A stretch of DNA of 64,000 nt from Collinsella sp. BA40 (GTDB lineage: Bacteria; Actinomycetota; Coriobacteriia; Coriobacteriales; Coriobacteriaceae): assembly GCF_008014645.1 (NCBI RefSeq), contig NZ_VOWY01000010.1, forward strand, positions 122,395 to 186,394. Direction: 5' to 3'. How positions within the stretch are numbered: position 1 is the first letter of the stretch; each line of letters opens with the position of its first letter. Positions 52,453 through 61,461 of this stretch are shown piece by piece. Below the pieces are notes generated by a model. That model had not been told where the DNA came from and ran no database searches. It saw nothing but the letters and a program-made list of their open reading frames with translations. The position numbers were made by a program, and so were the translations under genes.

Positions 52453-53868
52453 TTATTCGGCGGAGCCCTCGTCGGCGTTCACGTCGGAATCGCGCTGGTT
52501 GGAGCCATCCGCATCGGAAGTCGAAGCATCTTCTGCCTGAGCCTCGGAGCCCTCATCGGAGGAAGCGGGCTCATCGGATGCATCGGCCGCGGAATCATCC
52601 GAGACCGAATCGAAATCGAGCGCGACGTTCGCCACGGCCCAACCGAGGCCCTCGCGAACGAACGTGACCTCGTACTGGGCGGTACCGCCCTTCGACAGCT
52701 CGACGGAAACAGCAGCCGTGGACTCCGTCATCGAGCGATCGAGGCCCTCGATGGTGGGCGTCGCGCCATCGGGGATGGAGGCTGCGATGATGGCCTTCGA
52801 GTCCTCGTTCAGACCGCTGGCCAGGAAGGAGTCGGTCTCGGTGCCGTTGGTAACAGCATCGAAAAGGCCGGTAAGGACGTCCTGCTGCGTGGGATAGCCG
52901 TAGCCGCGCGTGTACGCGAAGGCGAGCCCTCCCGCCGCGAGGAGCAGCAGAAGCACGATGACCAGGAAGACCTTGAGGCCGGTATGGCGATGGCGACGAC
53001 GGACCTTCATCTCCTTTTTATCCTGCTGGATCATCTCGGACTCCGAGAGCGTGAAGAAGCCGGTGTCGGAGGGATCAGGAATGAAGCTGCCGGACTGGCC
53101 AAGCGGATCGAGCGGATCGACGCCAGCCTGGAAGGCGCCGGTCGAGGAAACCTCGGTGGACATGGAACGCTGGGCGGAAAGCGTGTCCTGAGCGCCGGAC
53201 AGCGCCGTCTGCTGATCGGCGGTGAGCTGGTAGATTCCATCGGCGGTAGCGCGCTGGAACGCATCGATGGCATCGGAGGGGCGGTTCGCTGCGGCGTAAG
53301 CGGTGCCCAGGCTGGCGTTGATGGCACGCGGGTCATCCTTGGGGCCCACGAAGTCCAACGCGGTGCGATAGGATTCGGCAGCATCCTCGGGACGACCGAT
53401 GAGCAGGAAGCAGTCGCCCAGGCTCGACAGCGCCGCGGCCGGCGCGGGGTTGGCGGCATCGATGGCCGCCGATCGAAATGCCACGCCCGCATCGGTGGGG
53501 TTATCAAGCTTGAGCAATGCATTGCCCAAGCCCATATACGCCTTATAGGGCGTTGCATACGAGCTGTCGGTAACGGCTTCGGTAAAGCTGTTGGCAGCGC
53601 CAGCGAAATCCCCGGCAGCGCTCAGGGCCTTACCCCGGTTGGTCAACAGGGCGCCGCGCTTGCCGTACGCGGCATCGTTGAGCGCGGCGGAATAGGCCGA
53701 AGCGGCATCGCTGAACATTCCGAGGCGCATGAGCGAGTTGCCACGCAGGTGATCGGCCTCGCCGAAGACCTCATCGGCAGATTTAGCCGCAGAGAACATC
53801 TGGGCGGCAGCGGAGAAATCGCCTGCGCGATAGGCTGCGCGGGCCTGGTCGAGTAGCTGTGCGTTCAC
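52453..53868 (-). CDS. TPR-repeat membrane protein with acidic tail
   Basis: 471 residues. Residues 1-215 form about six TPR-like repeats (ARAAYRAGDFSAAAQMFSAA, LGNALLKLDNPTDAGVAFRSAA). A basic KVRRRHRHTGLK precedes a single membrane helix at about 298-318. A 90-residue outside domain (VLTGLFDAVTNGTETDSFLASGL, AQYEVTFVREGLGWAVANVAL) resembles a small NTF2- or DUF4878-like fold. The final 50 residues are Asp/Glu/Ser-rich. GTG start with AAGGAG 5 bases upstream. Not recognised by name. Confidence 0.8.
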   Translation of the reverse strand: MNAQLLDQARAAYRAGDFSAAAQMFSAAKSADEVFGEADHLRGNSLMRLGMFSDAASAYSAALNDAAYGKRGALLTNRGKALSAAGDFAGAANSFTEAVTDSSYATPYKAYMGLGNALLKLDNPTDAGVAFRSAAIDAANPAPAAALSSLGDCFLLIGRPEDAAESYRTALDFVGPKDDPRAINASLGTAYAAANRPSDAIDAFQRATADGIYQLTADQQTALSGAQDTLSAQRSMSTEVSSTGAFQAGVDPLDPLGQSGSFIPDPSDTGFFTLSESEMIQQDKKEMKVRRRHRHTGLKVFLVIVLLLLLAAGGLAFAYTRGYGYPTQQDVLTGLFDAVTNGTETDSFLASGLNEDSKAIIAASIPDGATPTIEGLDRSMTESTAAVSVELSKGGTAQYEVTFVREGLGWAVANVALDFDSVSDDSAADASDEPASSDEGSEAQAEDASTSDADGSNQRDSDVNADEGSAE

Positions 53869-53896
53869 ATTTGCTCCTTTGTGGTCCTACGTCGCA

Positions 53897-54436
53897 CTAA
53901 GCGGCGTGCTCGATCTCGATGTGGACGATCTCGTCTCCAGCGCGCAGCTTGGCGATAACGTCGAGGCCCTCCAGCGTGGTGCCGAAGACCGTGTAGCCGG
54001 AATCGAGGTTATGCTGGGGACCCAGGCAGAAATAGAACTGGGAACCAGCCGAATCGGGGTTCATCGAGCGGGCCATGGCCAGAGCGCCATCGACATGGCT
54101 GTTGTTGGGATTCGTGAGATACTCGGCCTTGATGCAATAGCCGGGACCGCCCGTACCCGGGCGCCCGTCGGGGCCCTCGAGGCCGCGAGCGACCTCGTCG
54201 CGCGACATATCGCGCGTGTTGGGGCAGCCACCCTGGATAACGAAGCCGGGAACATAGCGATGGAACTTGAGTCCGTCGTAGAAGCCCATAGTGGACAGCT
54301 CGCAGAAGTTGGCCACATGAATGGGGGCGCCGGCGCCGTCGAGCTTAACGCGGATAGTACCCTGGGAGGTCTCGATGACGGCGACCTCGTCGCCGGCAAC
54401 CTGGTACTCGGGGGTATGCAACTTAGAGCCAAACAT
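53897..54436 (-). CDS. Peptidyl-prolyl cis-trans isomerase, cyclophilin type
   Basis: 179 residues without signal peptide, so cytosolic. IRVKLDGAGAPIHVANFCEL, FHRYVPGFVIQGGCPN, GALAMARSMNPDSAGSQFYFCLG and LDSGYTVFG contain the catalytic Arg, Phe and Gln of the family. It probably assists folding. Could be called PpiB. Lies between the zinc-ribbon and TPR genes, likely co-transcribed. Confidence 0.93.
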   Translation of the reverse strand: MFGSKLHTPEYQVAGDEVAVIETSQGTIRVKLDGAGAPIHVANFCELSTMGFYDGLKFHRYVPGFVIQGGCPNTRDMSRDEVARGLEGPDGRPGTGGPGYCIKAEYLTNPNNSHVDGALAMARSMNPDSAGSQFYFCLGPQHNLDSGYTVFGTTLEGLDVIAKLRAGDEIVHIEIEHAA

Positions 54437-54513
54437 GCGAAGCCCTTTCTCCGAACAAAGGATTTATTTCTACAATTCTAGCAAGTATACGCAGATTTCA
54501 CGAATTCGGCACG

Positions 54514-55608
54514 CTAGGAGCTCTTCTCAACCGGCTTATATTCCTCGACATGCACGAAATACGAGCTTCGCGCCTCGGCGTCCTCCGACGAGCGCTGGCG
54601 CAGCGGGGCGAGAATCTCAGATTGATGGTGGACGGGAAGGTCGGACCCGGTGTAGGACAGGGAAACATCCCACGAGGCGCAATAGATGTCGACGCGCGTG
54701 CGCACCCACGACGCAAGCTGGCGAACCTGCTCGATCTCCTGGGTATACGAGCAATCCTCGGGCAGATCCAGCGCATCGAGATCGGCGAGGACGGCGTCGA
54801 TGAGATCGCGGGTAGCATATGCGACCGCCGACTTCTCGCGGCGTACCGCGATATCGCTCGCAATGTAGCCGTAGTTGTAGTCGTCGATGATATCGCCCAG
54901 CGAATCGAAGGCGGAAACGATCTTGTTATACGAAGAGCTCACGACTTGGAAGACGTCGGCATCGGTGGGCTTGGCGGGCCCCTCCGGAATGGGCTGAGCA
55001 TCGAGGGGGCCCGAAGGCTCCTGCGGAAGCTGGCGACTCGGATACATCTCGCTCGCGGCCTGCTCGAACGCCTCGATGAAACCGGGCATCACCCCGAAAG
55101 GATCGTAGGCGACGAAGTAATACCCGCCACCGACCAAGGCGGCGAGCGCCAAGATCGTGACAACGGGCTTGATAAAGCGATTCTTCTTCTTATGATACGG
55201 GTCCTCGCCGTCCAGGAAGGCGGGCGCCTTGCCGGACCGAAGCTCCTCGGACCGCAGAACGTTGGTCGAGCTGGGGTCGATGGAGTCGGAAAGAACCTGA
55301 GCGGCGGTGGGAGCCTGCTCGCGAGGAGCATCGGCGTGCGCCTCGATCATCTGCTGCGTGAGCCGGGGAAAGCTCGCCGTTCGACCCGCCGCGAGATCGG
55401 ATGAGGACGACTCGGTAGAAAGGATACCGGGGGCGGGTCTACCGCATTTCGGGCAGGTGCGGTCATGTGCGGAAAGCCGCGCTCCGCAACCGTCGCAGAA
55501 CACGAACTCATCGTGGGCGGGTTGAACCGAAGTGCCGACATACATATGGCAGTGCGGGCAGAACGCCTCGCCGTCATCGATTTTCTTGAAGCACTGGGGA
55601 CAGATCAC
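54514..55608 (-). CDS. Double zinc-ribbon membrane protein, function unknown
   Basis: 364 residues. Two zinc ribbons at the N-terminus: CPQC...CPHC (3-20) and CDGC...CPKC (38-55). A Ser/Thr-rich linker of about 80 residues ends in a basic KKKNRF, then comes a single membrane helix (PVVTILALAALVGGGYYFV, about 148-167). An outside helical domain of about 180 residues with two cysteines follows. GTG start with GAGG 5 bases upstream. The N-in zinc-ribbon, TM and outside-domain layout recalls DUF-type sensors or tethering proteins. Confidence 0.78.
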   Translation of the reverse strand: MICPQCFKKIDDGEAFCPHCHMYVGTSVQPAHDEFVFCDGCGARLSAHDRTCPKCGRPAPGILSTESSSSDLAAGRTASFPRLTQQMIEAHADAPREQAPTAAQVLSDSIDPSSTNVLRSEELRSGKAPAFLDGEDPYHKKKNRFIKPVVTILALAALVGGGYYFVAYDPFGVMPGFIEAFEQAASEMYPSRQLPQEPSGPLDAQPIPEGPAKPTDADVFQVVSSSYNKIVSAFDSLGDIIDDYNYGYIASDIAVRREKSAVAYATRDLIDAVLADLDALDLPEDCSYTQEIEQVRQLASWVRTRVDIYCASWDVSLSYTGSDLPVHHQSEILAPLRQRSSEDAEARSSYFVHVEEYKPVEKSS

Positions 55609-55628
55609 GCTTACCTCTTTCGCATTAC

Positions 55629-58295
55629 CTATTGAGCAAGCAGCATATCAAGAACATACGGAAGGATACCACCAGCGGCGAGGTAGCGACCCTCCGTCTC
55701 CGTGTCGACGCGGACGAGCGCAGAGAACTCCACCGAATCGCCGCCGGGTCGAACGGCCGTGACACGCGCGACCGCGGGAACGGGAAGGCCGCTCGAGAAG
55801 TCAATGGGATCCACGAAGTACGACTCCCGGCCGGTAAGGCCGAGCGACGCGGCGCTTTGACCTTCTTCGAGCTGAAGCGGAACGATACCCATGCCCACCA
55901 GATTCGAACGATGGATGCGCTCGAAGCTCTCGGCGATAACGGAGGAGACGCCGAGCAGCGCAGGAGCCTTGGCGGCCCAGTCGCGCGAAGAGCCCGAACC
56001 GTACATCTTCCCTGCAAGGATGATGAGATCGGAGCCGTGCTCGCGCGCATGCCGCGCGGCGTCGAACAGCGAGGTGACCTCCCCCGTAAACGAATCGAAG
56101 GTCCAACCGCCCAAGCGACCGTCGGCGAGCCTGTTGCGAAGCTTCACGTTCGCGAAGCAGCCCCTCATCATGACCTCATGATTGCCGCGGCGCGACCCGT
56201 AGGTATTGAAATCAGCCTCATCGAACCCGTGGCCGCGAAGGTAGGCCGCGGCGGCCGAGTCGGCCGCGATGGCGCCCGCAGGCGAGATGTGGTCGGTCGT
56301 GACGAAATCACCGAGGAATGCCAGGGGCCGCGCTCCCTTGAGTTCGAAACGGCGGCGCGGACGGGCATCGTCGAAGTACGGCGGTCGACGCACGTACGTG
56401 GAGGACGCGTCCCAGGCGAACGTGGAAGAGGGCTCGACGTCGATGGCGTTCCAATAGCCGTCGCCCTCGCACGCGGGATCCCCGACGGGCTTGAACACCG
56501 CGGTATCGAGAGCGGATGCCAGAATGGCCGAGACCTCCTCATCGGAGGGAATAAGATCGGCAAGCATCACCGGTCCAGCCGCACCCTGGCAAACAGGTTC
56601 GGTCGACAGGTCGATGTCGATCGTGCCCGCCAATGAGTACGCCACGACCAGCGAAGGGGCGCACAGGTAGTTCTGAGCGACATCGGGACTGATGCGCCCG
56701 TCGAAATTGCGGTTGCCGGACAGAATGCTCGCGAGCTCGCACTCCCCCGCGATGTCGTGCATAGGATCGAAAATGGGACCGGAGTTGCCGATGCAACTCA
56801 TACAGCCCCAGCCGCATACCGAGAATCCGAGACGCTGGAGCGGCTCGATGAACCCCGCGCGCTCGAGGATGCGCGTCGTGGAATGAGACCCCGGGGCGAG
56901 GACCTTCTTCACCCACGGAAGCGGCTCGCAGCCAAGCTCCACCGCTCGCATAGCCACCAAGCCGGCGGCGACCATCATCGCGGGGTCGGTGGCGGTCGTG
57001 CACGACGTCACGGCGGCGATTGCCAGAGCACCGTGCTCGACTCGATAGGTCGAACCGTCGAAACGGACCTCGAACGAAGCATCGCCCACAGCGCGGCCAT
57101 GCTCGGAAAGAACCGAGCGGAACCGGTCGCGCGCGCCGGACAGGGCCACGCGGTTGTGGGGACGGGACGGACCCGCCAGAGAAGGCTCGATGCCGCAAAG
57201 GTCGATATCGATGACATCGGCGAAACCGACGCCCTCGCGCTCGCATCCGAAGGCGCCCTGCAACTCGAGATAAGCACGGGCGCGATTAGCCTCGGCCTCC
57301 GTCGCGCCGGTGCGCACAAGCTGGGCCAGGGTTGCCTCGTCGACAGGGAACAGCGTGGAGGTGCATCCGTACTCCGGCGACATGTTGGAGATGGTCGCGC
57401 GCTGCGTCGGAGAAAGAGAGGCGACGCCGGGACCGAAGCACTCGCACATCATGCCCACGACGCCGCGATGGCGCAATCGTTCGGCGAAGGTCAGCGCGAC
57501 GTCCATGGCGGTAACGCCCGAGGCGAGCCGCCCCGTGAGGCGAATGCCGACGACAGCGGGGACGCGCATGGTGACGGGCTGGCCCAGGGCCGCTGCCTCG
57601 GCCTCGATGCCGCCCACTCCCCAACCGAGGACGCCCATGCCGTTCGCGGTGGGCGTATGGGAATCCGTTCCCACAAGGGTGTCGAAGTACAGGGCGCGAC
57701 GTCCGTCCCCGGTCCGACCACACCACGCCACGCGGCAGAACCGCTCGATATTGAGTTGATGGCAGATGCCCACACCCGGCGGAACGATCTGCACGTTGGA
57801 GAAGCTTGACGCGCTCCACTTGAGAAACGAGAAGCGCTCGGCGTTGCGCTGGGCCTCGAGCCGTGCGTTCTCGCACGCCGCAGAAGAGCACGATACGACG
57901 TCGGCCGCAACGGAGTGATCGACGACGAGCGTGCAGGGAATCTGCGGGTTGATGCGGGACGGATCGCCGCCCCGGGCCGCGGCGGCATCACGCATGGCAG
58001 CGAAATCGACGAACACGGGAACGCCCGTGAAATCCTGAAACAGAACGCGCGCGGGCATGAACTCGATCTCGCCGCCCGCCTCGCAGGCGAGACCGGCGCG
58101 CACGATCTCGTGGGCCATGCGCATCGCACGGTCCCCATCGGATACGCAGCGCAAAACGTTCTCCAGAAGGATCTTCAAGCTCAAAGGCAAGCGATCGACG
58201 CCGGGAATAGAAGAAATCGCATGCACCGCAAAGCGCTCCCCCTCGAATTCAAGGGTTCTTTCAAAGCGGAGGTCGTCGCGAATCGGCTGTTCCAT
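55629..58295 (-). CDS. acnA: Aconitate hydratase (AcnA/IRP-like)
   Basis: Isomerises citrate to isocitrate with a [4Fe-4S] cluster. 888 residues in the fused four-domain AcnA layout. Cluster cysteines are C432 (TSCTTATDP) and C498, C501 (GCMSCIGNSGP). LVGTDSHTPTANGMG, GVGGIEAEA and the C-terminal swivel (YGSGSSRDWAAKAPALLGV) are intact. The SCTNTSNP motif is altered to SCTTATDP, so this is a divergent member. ATG 58295 has AGGGA 6 bases upstream. The gene stands alone with its own promoter. Confidence 0.93.
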   Translation of the reverse strand: MEQPIRDDLRFERTLEFEGERFAVHAISSIPGVDRLPLSLKILLENVLRCVSDGDRAMRMAHEIVRAGLACEAGGEIEFMPARVLFQDFTGVPVFVDFAAMRDAAAARGGDPSRINPQIPCTLVVDHSVAADVVSCSSAACENARLEAQRNAERFSFLKWSASSFSNVQIVPPGVGICHQLNIERFCRVAWCGRTGDGRRALYFDTLVGTDSHTPTANGMGVLGWGVGGIEAEAAALGQPVTMRVPAVVGIRLTGRLASGVTAMDVALTFAERLRHRGVVGMMCECFGPGVASLSPTQRATISNMSPEYGCTSTLFPVDEATLAQLVRTGATEAEANRARAYLELQGAFGCEREGVGFADVIDIDLCGIEPSLAGPSRPHNRVALSGARDRFRSVLSEHGRAVGDASFEVRFDGSTYRVEHGALAIAAVTSCTTATDPAMMVAAGLVAMRAVELGCEPLPWVKKVLAPGSHSTTRILERAGFIEPLQRLGFSVCGWGCMSCIGNSGPIFDPMHDIAGECELASILSGNRNFDGRISPDVAQNYLCAPSLVVAYSLAGTIDIDLSTEPVCQGAAGPVMLADLIPSDEEVSAILASALDTAVFKPVGDPACEGDGYWNAIDVEPSSTFAWDASSTYVRRPPYFDDARPRRRFELKGARPLAFLGDFVTTDHISPAGAIAADSAAAAYLRGHGFDEADFNTYGSRRGNHEVMMRGCFANVKLRNRLADGRLGGWTFDSFTGEVTSLFDAARHAREHGSDLIILAGKMYGSGSSRDWAAKAPALLGVSSVIAESFERIHRSNLVGMGIVPLQLEEGQSAASLGLTGRESYFVDPIDFSSGLPVPAVARVTAVRPGGDSVEFSALVRVDTETEGRYLAAGGILPYVLDMLLAQ

Positions 58296-58318
58296 GGGCG
58301 ATCCCTTCAACAGTAGAG

Positions 58319-58347
58319 AACATATGACTCAAAACTGTACCGAACAA
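58319..58347 (-). promoter_or_regulatory. Promoter of acnA
   Basis: On the minus strand -35 TTGTTC (58342-58347), a 17-base spacer and -10 TATGTT (58319-58324), about 20 bases before the start. Confidence 0.6.
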
Positions 58348-58350
58348 GCG

Positions 58351-61074
58351 TTACCGTTTTGTATCGCGTGGCCGTTTCGACACCATCTTCACGCGGATGC
58401 CGCCGGGTGCCTTCGTGACGCGACGGCCCTCGCCAACCCCATCCGGCTCCAGAGCGCGACGGGCATCGCGCTTCGTCCGCCGCAGGTCGCGTTCAGCCTG
58501 ATGCTGCAGGGCCGTTCGGCGCACAGAGTCGCTCGCGCGCGCCATGGGGCCGGCAGCGGAATCGACACGGCCGCCCCCGCGACCCAGGGAGACGCGCACG
58601 CCGCGCCCGAATCCCGATGCGCGCTTCGAACGACGCCGCGAAGCGCGCTCGAAGTAGACGGCGATCTTGTTGTACAGCGCGCAGCTCGCAACAACGATGA
58701 CCGCCAAGACGACCGCCTGGAGCGTCGAAAGCGGGGAAACCGAGAAGAAATCGGGAAAACCCACGACGCCTACGGTGACGCCGATGACGACGAAGGCGAG
58801 TACCGCCGCCCGCAACGGCGTGAAAGGCCACGAGATCCGCCAGATAAGGTTCGCACCTATGGCGCACGTCGACACAAGGCAGAGGGTGGAGAGCACCGGT
58901 TGGGAGAACCCGAATGCACCAGCCGCGAGCATAGCGAGAAGGGAAGCCGCCATGACGCCGAGCGAAGCGGGCAGAGCGCGACGAAGGACGTTGCCGAGGA
59001 AGCTGCCCTCGACGCGCGCGCGGTTGGCTTCAAGAGCGAGCACGAAGCTGGGCGCACCGATGCAGAAGAAATTGATGAGCGTCATGGTGATGGGCTCGAA
59101 GGGGTACGGCGGGAAGAAAATGCAGATCGCCGCAAGACCCATGGAGAACAACGTCTTGGTAAGGAAGAGCGCTGCGGAGCGCTGAAGGTTGTTGATCGAC
59201 CTCCTGCCTTCGGCCACCACCGCGGGCATGGAGGCGAAGTCGTTATCTACCAACACGATCTCGGCCACGTTGCGGGCGGCGTCCGAACCCGCCGCCATCG
59301 CGACCGAGCAATCGGCTTCCTTGAGCGCCAATACGTCGTTCACGCCGTCGCCGGTCATGGCGACGGTATGGCCGCGACGCTTCAGGGACACGACAAGCTC
59401 GCGCTTCTGCTGCGGCGTCACGCGGCCGAACACGTGGTAGCGATCAACGGCGGCATCGAGCTTTGCAGGGGTATCGAGCGTGGTGGCATCGACGAACCGA
59501 TCGGCCCCGGGCACGCCGACAACGCGGGCGATCGAGGATACGGTGCGCGGGTCGTCGCCCGAGATGACGTTGAGCGCGACACCCTGCTCGCAGAAATAGC
59601 GAATCGTGTCGGCGGCGCTGCTTCGAATCTCATCGCGGATGGTCACGAAACCCAGGGGGCACGCATCGCCGACCATGTCGCCATCATCCGTAAAGCCATC
59701 GACCCTGGCGGCAACGAGAACGCGGCAGGTATCCGCAAGCTCGGCGACACGTTCCTCGACCTGCGCGAACGCCTCGTCGGAAAGCACGAACTGGGCAGCG
59801 CCCATAACGTAGGATCCACTGGAAAACGTGGCACCGCTCCACTTTTTCGCAGAGGAAAACGCAACGACGCGAACGGGCTCCTCGCGCGCGACCGAGCTGC
59901 CGTCGTAATACGCGAGCAAGGCCTTGCAGGTCTCGTTGGCATCCTCCGAGGTGGCCCGTGCGATATTGGCAAGCGCGAGATCAAGCTCCGCGGAGCTGCA
60001 GGGGCCTTCGGATGCAAGGGAATGGGACGGCTCGAGCGGATAGGTTCCCTCGACCTCCATGCGCCCGGAGGTGATGGTGCCGGTCTTGTCCAAGCAGAGC
60101 ACGTCGACGCGCGCGAGCGTCTCGATGCAGTACAACTGCTGGGCGAGCACGCTGCGGCGCGCGAGACGTATGGTGGCGATGGCGAGCACCGACGAGGTGA
60201 GCAGGACGAGACCCTGGGGGATCATGCCGAGCAGCGCGCCGACGGTCGATAGGATCCAGCCGGATACGTCCCCCCACGGAGCATGGCCGAACAGCAACCA
60301 GGGCAGGAACTCGATAGAGCCCCCGGATGGAGATGCGGCCCAGGCCTCGTAGCCTCCATGGGCGCTCGAAAAGAAAAGGGCGGCACCGAGAGGGACCATG
60401 ATTACGCTGGCGAACCGCACGATAGCGGTGAGCGCGTTCATGATCTCGGAATTGACCTTCTTGACGTATTTGGCCTCGTTGTTGATGCGCGCGACGTAGT
60501 TGTCGGCCCCTACATGGACGACCCTGGCATAAACCAGCCCGGAGTCGATAAAGCTCCCGCTCATGAGCTCGCAGTCGACCTCTTTGCGGATAAGGTTGCT
60601 CTCCCCCGTAAGAAGGCTCTCGTTGACCTGCGCCTCGCCGCGGACGACGACGGCGTCGGCGGGTATCTGGTCGCCGCGTCCAAGCTTCAAAAGATCGTCC
60701 AGCACGATCTGGTCCAAGTCGAGCTCGACCTCGATACCATCACGCAGGGCGACGGCCTTCTTGGTAGCCAGGAGCGTCAGGCGGTCGACCATGCGCTTCG
60801 AACGGAGAGACTGGATGACGCCGATAGCGGTGTTGAGAAAGACGACGCCGAGAAACGTAAGGTTCTTGATGGCGCCGGTGCTTATGACGAGGATGGCGAG
60901 CACGACGTTGATGAGGTTGAACAGCGTGCAAAGGTTTTCGATGATGAGCTGTTTGACGGACTTCGTCTTAAGCTCGGTGTTGATGTTGACCTTGCCTTCG
61001 GAAATGCGCTCGCGCACCTCCTCCGACGTAAGCCCCCGTATCGACTCATGCTGGGAAGATTCCGCCTGCGACAT
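58351..61074 (-). CDS. P-type ATPase, Exp7-like, with basic C-terminal tail
   Basis: 907 residues. Actuator motif TGES at 156-159, phosphorylation DKTGT at 329-333, and TGDGVNDVLALKEADCSVAM hinge. TM4 reads IPQGL (285-289) instead of PEGL, the mark of the uncharacterised Exp7-like subgroup in Gram-positives; the ion is unknown (Ca and Mg have been suggested for relatives). A membrane domain of about ten helices ends near residue 810, followed by about 95 residues very rich in Arg and Lys, absent from typical members. ATG 61074 has GGGGG 6 bases upstream. Confidence 0.9.
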   Translation of the reverse strand: MSQAESSQHESIRGLTSEEVRERISEGKVNINTELKTKSVKQLIIENLCTLFNLINVVLAILVISTGAIKNLTFLGVVFLNTAIGVIQSLRSKRMVDRLTLLATKKAVALRDGIEVELDLDQIVLDDLLKLGRGDQIPADAVVVRGEAQVNESLLTGESNLIRKEVDCELMSGSFIDSGLVYARVVHVGADNYVARINNEAKYVKKVNSEIMNALTAIVRFASVIMVPLGAALFFSSAHGGYEAWAASPSGGSIEFLPWLLFGHAPWGDVSGWILSTVGALLGMIPQGLVLLTSSVLAIATIRLARRSVLAQQLYCIETLARVDVLCLDKTGTITSGRMEVEGTYPLEPSHSLASEGPCSSAELDLALANIARATSEDANETCKALLAYYDGSSVAREEPVRVVAFSSAKKWSGATFSSGSYVMGAAQFVLSDEAFAQVEERVAELADTCRVLVAARVDGFTDDGDMVGDACPLGFVTIRDEIRSSAADTIRYFCEQGVALNVISGDDPRTVSSIARVVGVPGADRFVDATTLDTPAKLDAAVDRYHVFGRVTPQQKRELVVSLKRRGHTVAMTGDGVNDVLALKEADCSVAMAAGSDAARNVAEIVLVDNDFASMPAVVAEGRRSINNLQRSAALFLTKTLFSMGLAAICIFFPPYPFEPITMTLINFFCIGAPSFVLALEANRARVEGSFLGNVLRRALPASLGVMAASLLAMLAAGAFGFSQPVLSTLCLVSTCAIGANLIWRISWPFTPLRAAVLAFVVIGVTVGVVGFPDFFSVSPLSTLQAVVLAVIVVASCALYNKIAVYFERASRRRSKRASGFGRGVRVSLGRGGGRVDSAAGPMARASDSVRRTALQHQAERDLRRTKRDARRALEPDGVGEGRRVTKAPGGIRVKMVSKRPRDTKR

Positions 61075-61108
61075 CGGATGCCCCCTTGAAGCTCGCCGTC
61101 CAGATACA

Positions 61109-61140
61109 AGAAAGGCCACGAGCGCAATGCGCTCGCGACC
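61109..61140 (-). terminator. Rho-independent terminator after tRNA-Arg
   Basis: On the minus strand a 12-pair stem with G-U pairs (GGTCGCGAGCGC with GCGCTCGTGGCC) around ATT is followed by TTTCTTGT. It also lies just before the P-type ATPase gene. Confidence 0.85.
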
Positions 61141-61151
61141 CGAATAGCTAC

Positions 61152-61228
61152 TGGTGCGCCATATAGGGTTCGAACCTACGGCCTTCTGCTCCGGAGGCAG
61201 ACGCTCTAATCCACTGAGCTAATGGCGC
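61152..61228 (-). tRNA. tRNA-Arg (CCG)
   Basis: 77 bases with encoded CCA. The acceptor GCGCCAT pairs with ATGGCGC; the anticodon loop CTCCGGA gives CCG, reading CGG arginine codons. It is preceded by a perfect -10 TATAAT at 61242-61247 without a clear -35. Confidence 0.95.
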
Positions 61229-61241
61229 GCAACGTTTTTGA

Positions 61242-61247
61242 ATTATA
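61242..61247 (-). promoter_or_regulatory. -10 element of tRNA-Arg
   Basis: On the minus strand TATAAT lies 13 bases before the tRNA. No -35 of the TTGCAT type occurs at the right distance. The rest of the 233-base gap to aroB holds no gene I can support. Confidence 0.6.
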
Positions 61248-61461
61248 CCTAAAAGATCGGCTATGGGCGAGTCCATTTTGCAATGCAAGAGTTATGCACA
61301 TGGCACCTTTGTAGCGTCTTGCGCGGCGACGCTATGGTGTCGACCGGATGCGATACACTTGCTAGCACGCCCCGCTCGGCCGGTCGCAGGCGGCCGCGCG
61401 CGCATGCGCCAGCAGACCCGACGGACGGCGGGGCGCTCGCGCGCTACCCGGAAAGGATGCC

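Noticed and set aside
58057..60252. 731-codon plus-strand frame
   Set aside because: Antisense to the P-type ATPase and aconitase genes; the composition is Arg/Gly/His-rich with no domain. High GC makes such shadow frames long.
61300..61461. aroB promoter (TTGTAG / TATGGT) and a 301-codon frame from 61263
   Set aside because: The hexamers are weak and the spacing 18; the long frame is an out-of-phase shadow of aroB.
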